Source of the DNA: RGIG9115 sp045603225
Lineage (GTDB): Bacteria; Bacillota; Clostridia; UBA1381
Assembly (NCBI GenBank): GCA_045603225.1
Contig: JAZULT010000013.1
Location: 1 to 18,387, forward strand
Reading direction: 5' to 3'
DNA: 18,387 nt
Each line of letters opens with the position of its first letter. Within the stretch, counting starts at the first letter, position 1. A program made the translations under genes and the position numbers. The notes beneath the pieces were generated by a model. It was not told where the DNA came from, searched no databases, and saw only the letters and a list, made by a program, of their open reading frames with translations. Below are positions 7,673-14,548 of this stretch, piece after piece.

Positions 7673-7867
7673 TCTGTTGAAACGTCTGTTAAACTTTTCA
7701 ACTCTACCGCCTGTATCAACAAGCTTCTGCTTACCTGTAAAGAACGGATGGCAGTTTGCACAGATTTCAACCTGGACATCTTCCTTAGTTGAGCCTGTTT
7801 CGTAGACAGCACCGCAGGCGCAGCGAATAGCTGTCGGCTTGTAATCGGGATGAATTCCTTCTCTCAC
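7667..7867 (-). CDS. rpmE: 50S ribosomal protein L31, zinc-binding form
   Basis: This 66-residue large-subunit protein starts MREGIHPDYKP, the L31 N-terminus. Cys16, Cys18, Cys36 and Cys39 (CAC and CANC) form the zinc site of the C+ type, implying that it is the zinc-replete paralogue rather than the zinc-independent YtiA type. The start is GTG at 7867. The GGGAGG ribosome site lies 10 nt upstream, and the ATG located between them is out of frame. It is the first gene of the minus-strand housekeeping run and has a strong promoter (7923-7950). Confidence 0.96.
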   Translation of the reverse strand: MREGIHPDYKPTAIRCACGAVYETGSTKEDVQVEICANCHPFFTGKQKLVDTGGRVEKFNRRFNRG

Positions 7868-7899
7868 TATGCTTCATCCTCCCTTCTTATAATTCGGCT

Positions 7900-7914
7900 G
7901 CGGAACGTATCCGC
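7900..7914 (-). promoter_or_regulatory. Hairpin in the rpmE leader, candidate L31 leader
   Basis: GCGGA at 7900-7904 and TCCGC at 7910-7914 are perfect complements around a 5-nt loop, at the very 5' end of the predicted rpmE transcript. Ribosomal leader motifs have been described for L31 in Firmicutes. Whether this small hairpin is one cannot be decided by eye. Confidence 0.35.
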
Positions 7915-7922
7915 TAAACACC

Positions 7923-7950
7923 ATTTTACAGTATATCACACAATTGTCAA
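7923..7950 (-). promoter_or_regulatory. rpmE promoter (sigma-A type)
   Basis: On the minus strand TTGACA (7950 to 7945) is followed after 16 nt by TAAAAT (7928 to 7923). Transcription would start near 7916, giving a leader of about 50 nt before the GTG of rpmE. Confidence 0.75.
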
Positions 7951-8039
7951 TAATTCAAGTGTTTTTTTAAAATTTTTTGAAAATCGGTATTTTGACCATT
8001 TTCAGCTTATATTATTTGAAGATTTGCGTAAATTATGTA

Positions 8040-8068
8040 TTGATTATTTGAAAAAAATATGATAAAAT
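8040..8068 (+). promoter_or_regulatory. Promoter of the flavoprotein operon (extended -10)
   Basis: TTGATT at 8040-8045 is followed after 17 nt by TAAAAT at 8063-8068, preceded by TGA (8060-8062), giving an extended TGnTAAAAT -10. The predicted start is near 8075, which leaves a very short leader before the first ATG at 8092. It is divergent from the rpmE promoter about 90 bp away. Confidence 0.7.
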
Positions 8069-8091
8069 AAGTTTATGGGAGAATAATCCTG

Positions 8092-8961
8092 ATGAAAGGT
8101 TTTGAAAAAATGAAAAATATAATTATAATTGGAGCAGGGCCTGCAGGAATATCAGCTGCACTTTATACAGCGAGAAGCGGTATAGAGACAATGGTTATTA
8201 CTCATGGTAAGAGTGCGCTTCTGAAAACGGAGAAAATTGAAAATTATTACGGATTTTACGGAAGCGGAGAAGAGCTTTATAAAAAAGGGATTGAAAGTGC
8301 TGTAAAACTTGGAGTTAATGTAATTGATGACGAGGTTGTATCTGTTGAATACAGTGAAAAATTCGGGGTTTCAACAACAGGTGGAAAGTATTATGCAGAT
8401 GCTGTTATTATTGCAGTGGGAAATCAGCGTAATGCACCATTAATAGATGGTCTTAAGGAATATGAAGGAAAAGGTGTAAGCTATTGTGCAGTTTGCGACG
8501 GTTTTTTCTACAGAGGGAAGAATGTCGCAGTAATCGGAAGCGGTGCATATGCCAAAAATGAAGCAGACGAGCTCATTCCTCTTGCCGGAAATGTGACTGT
8601 TCTGACAAACGGAGAAGAAACGGGAGCAGAGTTTGACTGTCAGGTTATGACAGATAAAATAGTAAGAATTGACGGAGACGGAGTTGTATCATTTGTTGTA
8701 TTTGAAAACGGAGATAAACTTGATGTTTCGGGAGTGTTTGTTGCAGTCGGAACGGCAGGCGGCAGTGACCTTGCTAAAAAGCTTGGTATAGTTACCGATA
8801 AAGACAAAATTTCGGTAAATTCCGCTATGGAAACAAATATTCCGGGAGTGTATGCCGCAGGTGACTGCACCGGTGGAATGCTTCAGATAGCTAAAGCGGT
8901 TCATGACGGAGCTGAAGCGGCAATGTCTGTTATTAAATATGTGCGTTCTCTGAAAGGATAA
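8092..8961 (+). CDS. Thioredoxin reductase-like FAD-dependent oxidoreductase
   Basis: This is a 289-residue cytosolic flavoprotein of the low-molecular-weight thioredoxin reductase family. It has the FAD loop GAGPAG (14-19), the redox CxxC pair CAVCDG (Cys132 and Cys135) and the C-terminal FAD motif AAGDCTGG (255-262). In classical enzymes the second nucleotide domain carries GGGDSA and a basic HRR-type motif for the NADPH phosphate. Here those places read VIGSGAYAKNEA and VTVLTNGEE, so NADPH use is doubtful. Ferredoxin-dependent flavin thioredoxin reductases of clostridia lack the same motifs. The ATG at 8092 has GGGAG 10 nt upstream. A second in-frame ATG at 8110 with AAAGG is almost as good and gives the more typical MKNIIIIGAG start. 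It leads a four-gene operon with 4 bp before the next gene. Confidence 0.88.
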   Translation: MKGFEKMKNIIIIGAGPAGISAALYTARSGIETMVITHGKSALLKTEKIENYYGFYGSGEELYKKGIESAVKLGVNVIDDEVVSVEYSEKFGVSTTGGKYYADAVIIAVGNQRNAPLIDGLKEYEGKGVSYCAVCDGFFYRGKNVAVIGSGAYAKNEADELIPLAGNVTVLTNGEETGAEFDCQVMTDKIVRIDGDGVVSFVVFENGDKLDVSGVFVAVGTAGGSDLAKKLGIVTDKDKISVNSAMETNIPGVYAAGDCTGGMLQIAKAVHDGAEAAMSVIKYVRSLKG

Positions 8962-8965
8962 GAAT

Positions 8966-10246
8966 ATGAAAAGGTTATTTTTTGTTTTGATTATGTGTAC
9001 GCTTTTGTCAGGTACTGTATATGCTGAACAAATGTACGGGGAATTAATAGATTGTGAGCAAACCATTGAGTATGTGGAATATAACCCTGCAGTGTCACGT
9101 ATGAGAATGAGGCCGCAAACAATAGAAGAAATATTATATGAGGGTATTGCTAATCATAACGAATATATAGATATTTCGGCATACGATCTGACATTTGAAG
9201 AGGCCGGAATATTATATATTGACTTTATACATATGGTAGGAGAACTCCCGATTGATCCGTCAGGGATTTTAATAATAGTAGACGAATCCAGCGGTAAAGC
9301 TGTCGCAATAAAACCTGATTATTTATATGATGCTGATGAGCATGCCTTAAAAATAGCGGAACTTGAAAAGATTATTGATGATATATGTATATATGCATCA
9401 GAGGGTGATACTGATATGGAAAAGGCGCTTCTGGCTCATGATAAAATTGCAGCTGATTACTATTATGACCCATATCCGGTAACAAACAGTGACGGAACTG
9501 AAAGTTATGAAATTATTTCACATACAGCATACGGATTTTTAGAGCATGGATATGCAGTATGTCAGGGATATTGCTATCTTTATGGTGCTGTACTTGACAG
9601 AATGGAAATTGATAATGCTATATGTATAAGCGAAGCTATGGGACATATGTGGAGCAGGGTCAAAATTGACGAAAATTGGTATCATGTCGATATTACTCAT
9701 GATGATCAGGGTGAATATATAATTCACAAGAATTTTCTTTCATCAGATGCGACATATTACAGTTGGGGGCATGAAACGAATGACTGGCGTGTTGTAGGGA
9801 ATGATGATGAAGCAACTTGTTCTGATAAGCAGTTTGAAAGCGGATACTTTTTTGATAATCTTATTTTCCCGATGAGAAAGGAAAATGGAATTTACAAGTT
9901 TAATTGGGGAGAATATGAATTTGATTTATATGACATTCATTCAAAGGGAATGGTGTTTAGCTTGCCTGTTGTTGGAGAAGACGGCAGCGGAAGTGTTATG
10001 TATCTTATTCATGAATCGTATGAATCACCATTTTCTCTATACACTGCAGAATATGAAGATGGCAGATATGTAAAATCTGATATATTGAATATTGAAGGTA
10101 TAACTATTGGTGACCTACAGGTTCGTCGCTGTGAACTTCCGTTTGAGTTAAATGGCAGTAACAGTTTCAAATTTATGATGATTGACAGAACAACGCTAAA
10201 TCCGGTAATAGATTTTGCAGAAACAGGAGTAAATAATGGAGTATAA
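8966..10246 (+). CDS. Exported transglutaminase-like superfamily protein
   Basis: This 426-residue protein begins with a short Sec signal peptide: KR, a hydrophobic stretch and a likely cut after VYA (residue 20). No membrane anchor follows, and no lipobox is evident. The middle holds a transglutaminase-like core with a plausible Cys-His-Asp triad: Cys199 in YAVCQGYC, His227 in MGHMWS and Asp242 in YHVDITHD. These bacterial proteins usually act as cysteine proteases or cell-surface processing enzymes, but the substrate is unknown. The C-terminal part (about 290-426) looks beta-rich and is not recognised. The ATG follows the upstream stop by 4 bp with an AAGGA site inside the previous gene's end. 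The last 11 bases overlap the following hydro-lyase gene. Confidence 0.82.
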   Translation: MKRLFFVLIMCTLLSGTVYAEQMYGELIDCEQTIEYVEYNPAVSRMRMRPQTIEEILYEGIANHNEYIDISAYDLTFEEAGILYIDFIHMVGELPIDPSGILIIVDESSGKAVAIKPDYLYDADEHALKIAELEKIIDDICIYASEGDTDMEKALLAHDKIAADYYYDPYPVTNSDGTESYEIISHTAYGFLEHGYAVCQGYCYLYGAVLDRMEIDNAICISEAMGHMWSRVKIDENWYHVDITHDDQGEYIIHKNFLSSDATYYSWGHETNDWRVVGNDDEATCSDKQFESGYFFDNLIFPMRKENGIYKFNWGEYEFDLYDIHSKGMVFSLPVVGEDGSGSVMYLIHESYESPFSLYTAEYEDGRYVKSDILNIEGITIGDLQVRRCELPFELNGSNSFKFMMIDRTTLNPVIDFAETGVNNGV

Positions 10247-10775
10247 TTTAAAAGCACCTTTAGATGGAAAAGTGATTGAAAAGCTGAGAGCAGGAGACAG
10301 AGTTTTCCTTTCCGGAACGATATATACAGCGCGTGATGCGGCACATGAGCGTATGACAAGGCTGTATACAGAAAACGGTGAGCCGTTTCCTGTAGATTTA
10401 AGTGAGGCAGTTATATATTATGCAGGACCGTGCCCTGCAAAGCCGGGAGAAGTGATAGGCTCGTGCGGCCCTACAACTTCAGGACGTATGGATGCGTATA
10501 CACCGCTTTTGCTTGATAACGGTCTCAGGGTTATGATAGGAAAAGGTATGAGAAATGATGCTGTAAAGAAGTCAATAATAAAAAATAGAGCTGTATATTT
10601 AGGTGCAATAGGCGGAGCGGGTGCATTGATTGCAGAATGTATCACTTCATCTGAAATAATTGCATACGAAGATCTGGGTACAGAGGCTATTAGAAAACTG
10701 ACTGTCAATAACCTTCCGCTGACAGTTCTTGTTGACTGCATGGGCAATGATTTATATGAAAGAGGTAATAACTAA
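10236..10775 (+). CDS. Fe-S hydro-lyase, tartrate/fumarate subfamily, beta subunit
   Basis: At 179 residues this matches the beta subunit of two-subunit class I fumarases and L-tartrate dehydratases, or the C-terminal part of one-chain FumA/FumB. Diagnostic stretches are TARDAAHERM (31-40), the GPTTSGRMD loop (78-86), IGKG (101-104), an IGGAGALIAE segment and the EDLGTEAI strand. The beta subunit completes the active site but needs the alpha subunit, which carries the [4Fe-4S] cluster ligands, for catalysis. No alpha subunit is encoded next to it, which is unusual because the two are normally adjacent. AGGAG lies 6 nt before the ATG. It overlaps the upstream gene by 11 bp and the downstream acetyltransferase by 1 bp. 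Whether the substrate is fumarate or tartrate cannot be told. Confidence 0.92.
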   Translation: MEYNLKAPLDGKVIEKLRAGDRVFLSGTIYTARDAAHERMTRLYTENGEPFPVDLSEAVIYYAGPCPAKPGEVIGSCGPTTSGRMDAYTPLLLDNGLRVMIGKGMRNDAVKKSIIKNRAVYLGAIGGAGALIAECITSSEIIAYEDLGTEAIRKLTVNNLPLTVLVDCMGNDLYERGNN

Positions 10776-11389
10776 TGGATAAGCTTGAAAAAATGCAAAG
10801 CGGAGAAATATATAATCCTGAAGATAATGATATTATGGAAGTTCAGATTAAATGTCTTGACAGGCTGTATGATTTTAATCAGACAAGACCGACTGAGTTT
10901 GATAAACGAAATTCGATGCTTAAGGAGATGTTTGCCGAAATTGGTGAAAACTGTTACATAGAGCCACCGCTTCATGCGAATTGGGGAGGGCGTCATGTAC
11001 ATTTCGGAAATCATATATATGCTAATTTCAATTTAACACTTGTAGATGATGCGCACATATATGTCGGTGACCATACCATGTTCGGACCGAATGTTGTGGT
11101 TGCGACTGCAGGACATCCTGTTTTGCCTGAGCTTCGTGAGAAGGCATATCAATTCAATATGAATGTTCATATAGGAAGGAATTGCTGGATAGGTGCCGGG
11201 GCACTTATCATGCCGGGAGTGCGAATTGGTGATAATACCGTTATCGGAGCAGGAAGTGTTGTTACTAAGGATGTTCCGCCAAATGTAGTTGCAGTTGGTA
11301 ATCCGTGTAAGGTACTAAGGGAAATAGGAGAACACGACAGAGAATACTATTTTAAAGATAAGAAAATCCCACCGGAGCTTTTGCTCTGA
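10775..11389 (+). CDS. Maltose/galactoside O-acetyltransferase (hexapeptide repeat)
   Basis: This 204-residue member of the LacA/Maa/NodL family transfers acetyl from acetyl-CoA to a sugar hydroxyl in the cytosol. The N-terminal helical Mac domain (about 5-55) is followed by a left-handed beta-helix of hexapeptide repeats (about 60-185). The catalytic histidine is His114 in ATAGHPV, equivalent to His115 of E. coli LacA. AGNPCK-like GNPCKVLREI closes the helix. The start overlaps the previous stop in TAATG, with an AGAGG ribosome site, so translation is coupled. The final codons form part of the rho-independent terminator. The natural acceptor sugar is unknown. Confidence 0.93.
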   Translation: MDKLEKMQSGEIYNPEDNDIMEVQIKCLDRLYDFNQTRPTEFDKRNSMLKEMFAEIGENCYIEPPLHANWGGRHVHFGNHIYANFNLTLVDDAHIYVGDHTMFGPNVVVATAGHPVLPELREKAYQFNMNVHIGRNCWIGAGALIMPGVRIGDNTVIGAGSVVTKDVPPNVVAVGNPCKVLREIGEHDREYYFKDKKIPPELLL

Positions 11390-11402
11390 TGGGATTTTTT
11401 TT
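11363..11402 (+). terminator. Rho-independent terminator overlapping the acetyltransferase stop
   Basis: AATCCCA at 11365-11371 pairs with TGGGATT at 11390-11396, an inner GGAGC/GCTCT pairs across a TTTT loop, and eight T follow. The stop codon 11387-11389 lies within the 3' half, so the hairpin also encodes the last residues of the protein. It ends the 8092-11389 operon. Confidence 0.9.
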
Positions 11403-11504
11403 CATAATTCAGTGTAAAAGATATGGGATAAGGAAGGGGTTGGGTTACACCTGTGTGTATATTAAGAGTGATTTTAATACGGATGATTAAAAAAACGAAA
11501 AATC

Positions 11505-12281
11505 TCAATTAATTGCATTATGTTTAAACTCTGTCGGTGTAGTGCCGGTTAATTCCTTAAATGTTCTATTAAAGGTATTTATTGAAGAAAAGCCACATTC
11601 TGTTGCTATTGAGGAAAATTTTTTTTCGGTGGTATTGATGAGATTTTTTGCATGCTCTATGCGATACATTCCTACAAGTTTTGTAAAATGAACTCCTGTT
11701 AGCATATATAGTGTATGCGATAAATATTTTTCGTTATATCCGAATTTTTTTGCGATAGATTTCAAGGAAATATTTTCGTTAAAATGTGTTGCAATGTAGT
11801 TAATAACAGTTTGGTAGAGGGTACCGTCGTGCCAAACAGATTCTTCGAATTCTGATTTTTCAATAATTTTTGCGCATATTATATTAATTAATCCGCATAT
11901 GTATAAAATATTTTTATCTTTCATGTTATGAAAATTTTCAAGAATATCCGACATATCACGAAAATCCATAGAAGAAGGTATTATTCTCTTATTTTGAGTT
12001 GTTTTAAAATAAAGCGGAATAAAATCGTTTGAAAAAACAGCACAAATAAGTTCTGCATCAGTTTGAAGAAATTGATGGATGTAATTTGGTGGAATATATA
12101 ACAGATGTTTTTCGGGAAGGGTTATTTTTTTTGAGTTAATTACAATGTCAACAGTACCTTTTTTGCAATATAATAACTCACTGAATTCATGCAAGTGACA
12201 TTCCATAAACCAAGATGCGTGGAATCCGCATCTGAATTCATATACTCCGGAAAAATTTTCTGTTTGATATATCATAGACAT
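11505..12281 (-). CDS. AraC family regulator with cupin sensor domain
   Basis: This 258-residue transcription regulator has an N-terminal cupin-type sugar-sensing domain (about 20-95, with the HLHEFSELLY metal/ligand strand) and a C-terminal AraC double helix-turn-helix: ISLKSIAKKFGYNEKYLSHT and FSSIATECGFSSINTFNRTF, ending with the TGTTPTEF signature. The ATG at 12281 has AGGTGAT just upstream; a GTG three codons earlier lies in that site and is less likely. It is transcribed divergently from the dehydratase operon, and their promoters overlap at the -35 boxes, so it is the probable local regulator, activating in response to a sugar or sugar acid. The ligand is not deducible. The stretch 11403-11504 beyond its stop contains no gene and no convincing terminator. 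Confidence 0.92.
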   Translation of the reverse strand: MSMIYQTENFSGVYEFRCGFHASWFMECHLHEFSELLYCKKGTVDIVINSKKITLPEKHLLYIPPNYIHQFLQTDAELICAVFSNDFIPLYFKTTQNKRIIPSSMDFRDMSDILENFHNMKDKNILYICGLINIICAKIIEKSEFEESVWHDGTLYQTVINYIATHFNENISLKSIAKKFGYNEKYLSHTLYMLTGVHFTKLVGMYRIEHAKNLINTTEKKFSSIATECGFSSINTFNRTFKELTGTTPTEFKHNAIN

Positions 12282-12306
12282 AAGAATCACCTAACCTTTT
12301 GACTAT

Positions 12307-12335
12307 ATTGTAACATCTTTTAGCTTGAATGTCAA
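12307..12335 (-). promoter_or_regulatory. Promoter of the cupin-AraC gene
   Basis: On the minus strand TTGACA (12335 to 12330) is followed after 17 nt by TACAAT (12312 to 12307), close to the sigma-A consensus. Its -35 box shares base 12330 with the -35 box of the opposite promoter. Confidence 0.8.
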
Positions 12336-12353
12336 GGTGATTTGATATATAAT
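12325..12353 (+). promoter_or_regulatory. Promoter of the dehydratase-SDR-glycosidase operon
   Basis: TTGAAT at 12325-12330 is followed after 17 nt by a perfect TATAAT at 12348-12353. It abuts the divergent AraC promoter, so polymerase cannot easily occupy both. The transcript leader would be about 107 nt, up to the ATG at 12468. Confidence 0.7.
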
Positions 12354-12411
12354 ACATACAATACCTATTCATTGTGGGTTATTTGATATAGATGTCAGTA
12401 ATTTTGGATAT
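12340..12411. promoter_or_regulatory. Repeated ATTTGATATA motifs, candidate AraC operators
   Basis: ATTTGATATA occurs at 12340-12349 and again at 12381-12390. A related ATTTTGGATAT lies at 12401-12411. Start-to-start distances are 41 and 20 bp, near whole helical turns, as expected for AraC-type half-sites on one DNA face. The first copy overlaps the operon's -10 region. The motif is AT-rich in AT-rich DNA, so chance is not excluded. Confidence 0.4.
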
Positions 12412-12467
12412 GAAAATAAAATCATACCGGAATTTTACAAAGAAATTAAGTTATAAGGAGAACTGCT

Positions 12468-13619
12468 ATGAAAATCACAAAACTTGAAGTTATAAAGGTA
12501 AAACCCAGATGGATGTTTCTTAAAATGTACACAGATACAGATATTATTGGGCTTGGTGAACCTGTTTTAGAGGGACATTGTAATGCTGTCGAAGCTGTTA
12601 TCAAGGAATTTGAAGAATATTTAATCGGAAAAGACCCGATGCAGATTGAACATCATGTTCAGGCACTGTATCGAGGCGGATTTTACAGAGGCGGTCCGCT
12701 TATGCTCTCTGCGATAAGTGGTATAGAGCAGGCTATGTGGGATATCAAGGGTAAGTATTATAACTGCCCGGTATATGAAATGCTTGGCGGCAAATGCAGA
12801 GATAAAATAAGAATGTACACGCATATAAAAAGAGCCGGAGTTCCTGCGGAATTCCCGATAGAGGATATGCTTGATATTGCACGTGAACGTCTTGAAGATG
12901 GGTATACGGCACTTAAATATTCGATAATTCCGCCGATTAAGGCAGTAGACAATCCTGAAAATACAATGAAGCATATAGAACGTTTTGCAAAGGTACGTGA
13001 ATTTATAGGTGATAAGGTGGATTTGGCAATAGACTTTCACGGACGTGTAAGTCCTGCGATGGCGAACCGTCTTATTGAGCTTCTGAAACCCTATAATCCT
13101 ATGTTTGTGGAAGAGCCGTGTTTGCCTGAAAACGTTGACTGTATGGTGAATATAGCACATAAAACTACCGTTCCCATAGCAGCAGGTGAAAGACTTTTCG
13201 GTAAATGGCAGTACCGTGAGCTTATAGAAAAACAGGCAGTAAGTGTAATTCAACCTGATATTTGTCATGTGGGTGGTATTTATGAAGGTAGAAAGCTTGC
13301 GGCGATGATTGAAATGTATTACGGAACAGTAGCACCGCATAATCCTCTTGGACCTGTATCTCTTGCGGCTTGTCTGCAGCTTGATGCGTGTATTCCGAAC
13401 TTTCTTGTACAGGAGCATCCCGGCAATCCTGATAAATCCGATCTTGGTGTGGGTTATATCAAAGAACCTTTTGTTATTAAAGACGGATATATAGATATTC
13501 CTAAAAAACCCGGACTTGGAATAGAGCTTGATGAAAAAGCTTTAGAAGATAAAATTTATGATGGAAAATGGACAACTCCGAGGCTTTATTATGAAGATGG
13601 CAGTAATGCAGATTGGTAA
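12468..13619 (+). CDS. Galactonate dehydratase-like enolase superfamily protein
   Basis: This 383-residue protein closely resembles D-galactonate dehydratase DgoD, which removes water from an aldonic acid to give a 2-keto-3-deoxy acid. Its N-terminal capping domain has PRWMFLK and GFYRGGP, shared with DgoD. The barrel has metal ligands Asp189 (IDFHG), Glu215 (FVEEP) and Glu241 (AGER), and acid/base His191 and His291 (APHNPLGP). The spacing of these residues equals that of E. coli DgoD (183, 209, 235, 185, 285). Related enzymes act on other sugar acids, so the exact substrate is open and no gene symbol is assigned. AAGGAG lies 7 nt before the ATG. It is the first gene of the operon; kinase and aldolase partners of a DgoD pathway are not in the window. 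Confidence 0.9.
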   Translation: MKITKLEVIKVKPRWMFLKMYTDTDIIGLGEPVLEGHCNAVEAVIKEFEEYLIGKDPMQIEHHVQALYRGGFYRGGPLMLSAISGIEQAMWDIKGKYYNCPVYEMLGGKCRDKIRMYTHIKRAGVPAEFPIEDMLDIARERLEDGYTALKYSIIPPIKAVDNPENTMKHIERFAKVREFIGDKVDLAIDFHGRVSPAMANRLIELLKPYNPMFVEEPCLPENVDCMVNIAHKTTVPIAAGERLFGKWQYRELIEKQAVSVIQPDICHVGGIYEGRKLAAMIEMYYGTVAPHNPLGPVSLAACLQLDACIPNFLVQEHPGNPDKSDLGVGYIKEPFVIKDGYIDIPKKPGLGIELDEKALEDKIYDGKWTTPRLYYEDGSNADW

Positions 13620-13755
13620 AACTCTGAATAAAATCGCCCATATCACCACTTTTTGCTCGGGGCAGTACACTTGTACAGCGCCGCTCATTTCAAAGCGGCA
13701 ATATGAACGATGTTCTTTCAGACTTTTGCTTCACAAAAGGAGGCTATAATTTTAT
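13620..13755 (+). repeat. Hairpin-rich spacer between dehydratase and SDR genes
   Basis: The 136-bp gap is larger than usual within an operon and more GC-rich than its neighbours. It contains GTACA/TGTAC (13665-13669 and 13672-13676), GCCGCT/AGCGGC (13680-13685 and 13694-13699), and CTTTTG/CAAAAG around 13722-13739, which abuts the SDR Shine-Dalgarno sequence. No U-run follows, so it is not a standard terminator. No protein of credible type is encoded. It may be a REP-like repeat or an mRNA processing and stability element. Confidence 0.45.
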
Positions 13756-14529
13756 ATGAAAAAAACAGTTTTTATTACCGGTGCATCTGCCGGGACAGGA
13801 TTTGCTGTTGCAGAAAGGTTTGCGAAAGAAGGTTATAATGTTTTTATAAGCGGTCGTCAAATGGAAGGAGTATGTAAGTCGGCAGAACTGTTGGCTGAAA
13901 AATATAATATTTTTTCAAAAGGTTATGTTACAAAAGATTTTTCTCAGAAAGAAGTCATTGATATATTCGAAGATATTAAAGAAAAAGGTTATTCGGTCGA
14001 TACAATTGTTTTAAATGCAGCATCATTTGGTATAGGACATGAAAGCATGACTGTTGATATCGAAGAGTTTATGAGTGTATATAACATAAATGTCAAATGG
14101 AATTTTATGATGGCACGTGAAGCAGCGAAACAGATGAAAGAAAAAAACAAAGGCTCAATAGTTTTTATAAATTCTAATTCTGCACTTCGTGTGACAGAAA
14201 ACCGCTGTGCGTACTGTTCGAGTAAAAGTGCAATACTTGCAATGTCGAAGTCTATGGCTATAGATTGGGGAAAGTACGGAATACGTTCAAACTGTGTATT
14301 GCCCGGTATGATTAAAACCGAACGCTGGGAAAATAATTTGAATAATGCAAAGTACTGTCTTGCGAACTACACTCCTATTGAAGATATAGCAGATTTTGAG
14401 GATATAGCAAACGCAGTATGGTATTTTGGAAGTGATGCATCTAAAAATACAACCGGTGCTGAGCTTGTTGTAGATGGAGGAATGCTTGCTCAACTGACGC
14501 CAAATATAGAAAGAAAACTATGGGAATAA
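13756..14529 (+). CDS. Short-chain dehydrogenase/reductase (SDR)
   Basis: This 257-residue cytosolic NAD(P)-dependent oxidoreductase is of the classical SDR type. The cofactor motif TGASAGTG is at 8-15, the structural NAA at 87-89, and the catalytic set is Asn112, Ser140, Tyr153 and Lys157 (YCSSK). The PG motif (183-184) and the C-terminal VDGGM also fit the family. The presence of Gln at the end of the second strand (SGRQ) after Arg34 suggests NADP preference, but this is weak evidence. Its place between a sugar-acid dehydratase and a glycosidase suggests it oxidises or reduces a sugar, keto-acid or uronate intermediate. The AAGGAGG site lies 12 nt before the ATG, a long spacing, and is flanked by the CTTTTG/CAAAAG hairpin. 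Confidence 0.92.
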   Translation: MKKTVFITGASAGTGFAVAERFAKEGYNVFISGRQMEGVCKSAELLAEKYNIFSKGYVTKDFSQKEVIDIFEDIKEKGYSVDTIVLNAASFGIGHESMTVDIEEFMSVYNINVKWNFMMAREAAKQMKEKNKGSIVFINSNSALRVTENRCAYCSSKSAILAMSKSMAIDWGKYGIRSNCVLPGMIKTERWENNLNNAKYCLANYTPIEDIADFEDIANAVWYFGSDASKNTTGAELVVDGGMLAQLTPNIERKLWE

Positions 14530-14548
14530 AAGAAGGGAGAATAAGTTT

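Noticed and set aside
7588..7812. 74-codon minus-strand frame overlapping rpmE
   Set aside because: It is the out-of-frame reading of rpmE and its spacer. The L31 frame has all four zinc cysteines.
8689..9066. 125-codon minus-strand open frame across the flavoprotein/transglutaminase junction
   Set aside because: It overlaps two well-supported genes, lacks a ribosome site and has no recognisable composition.
12621..13418. 265-codon minus-strand open frame antisense to the dehydratase gene
   Set aside because: It is Cys/Arg/Ile-rich with no domain and lies exactly opposite a clear enolase-superfamily gene with intact catalytic residues, so it is a shadow frame.
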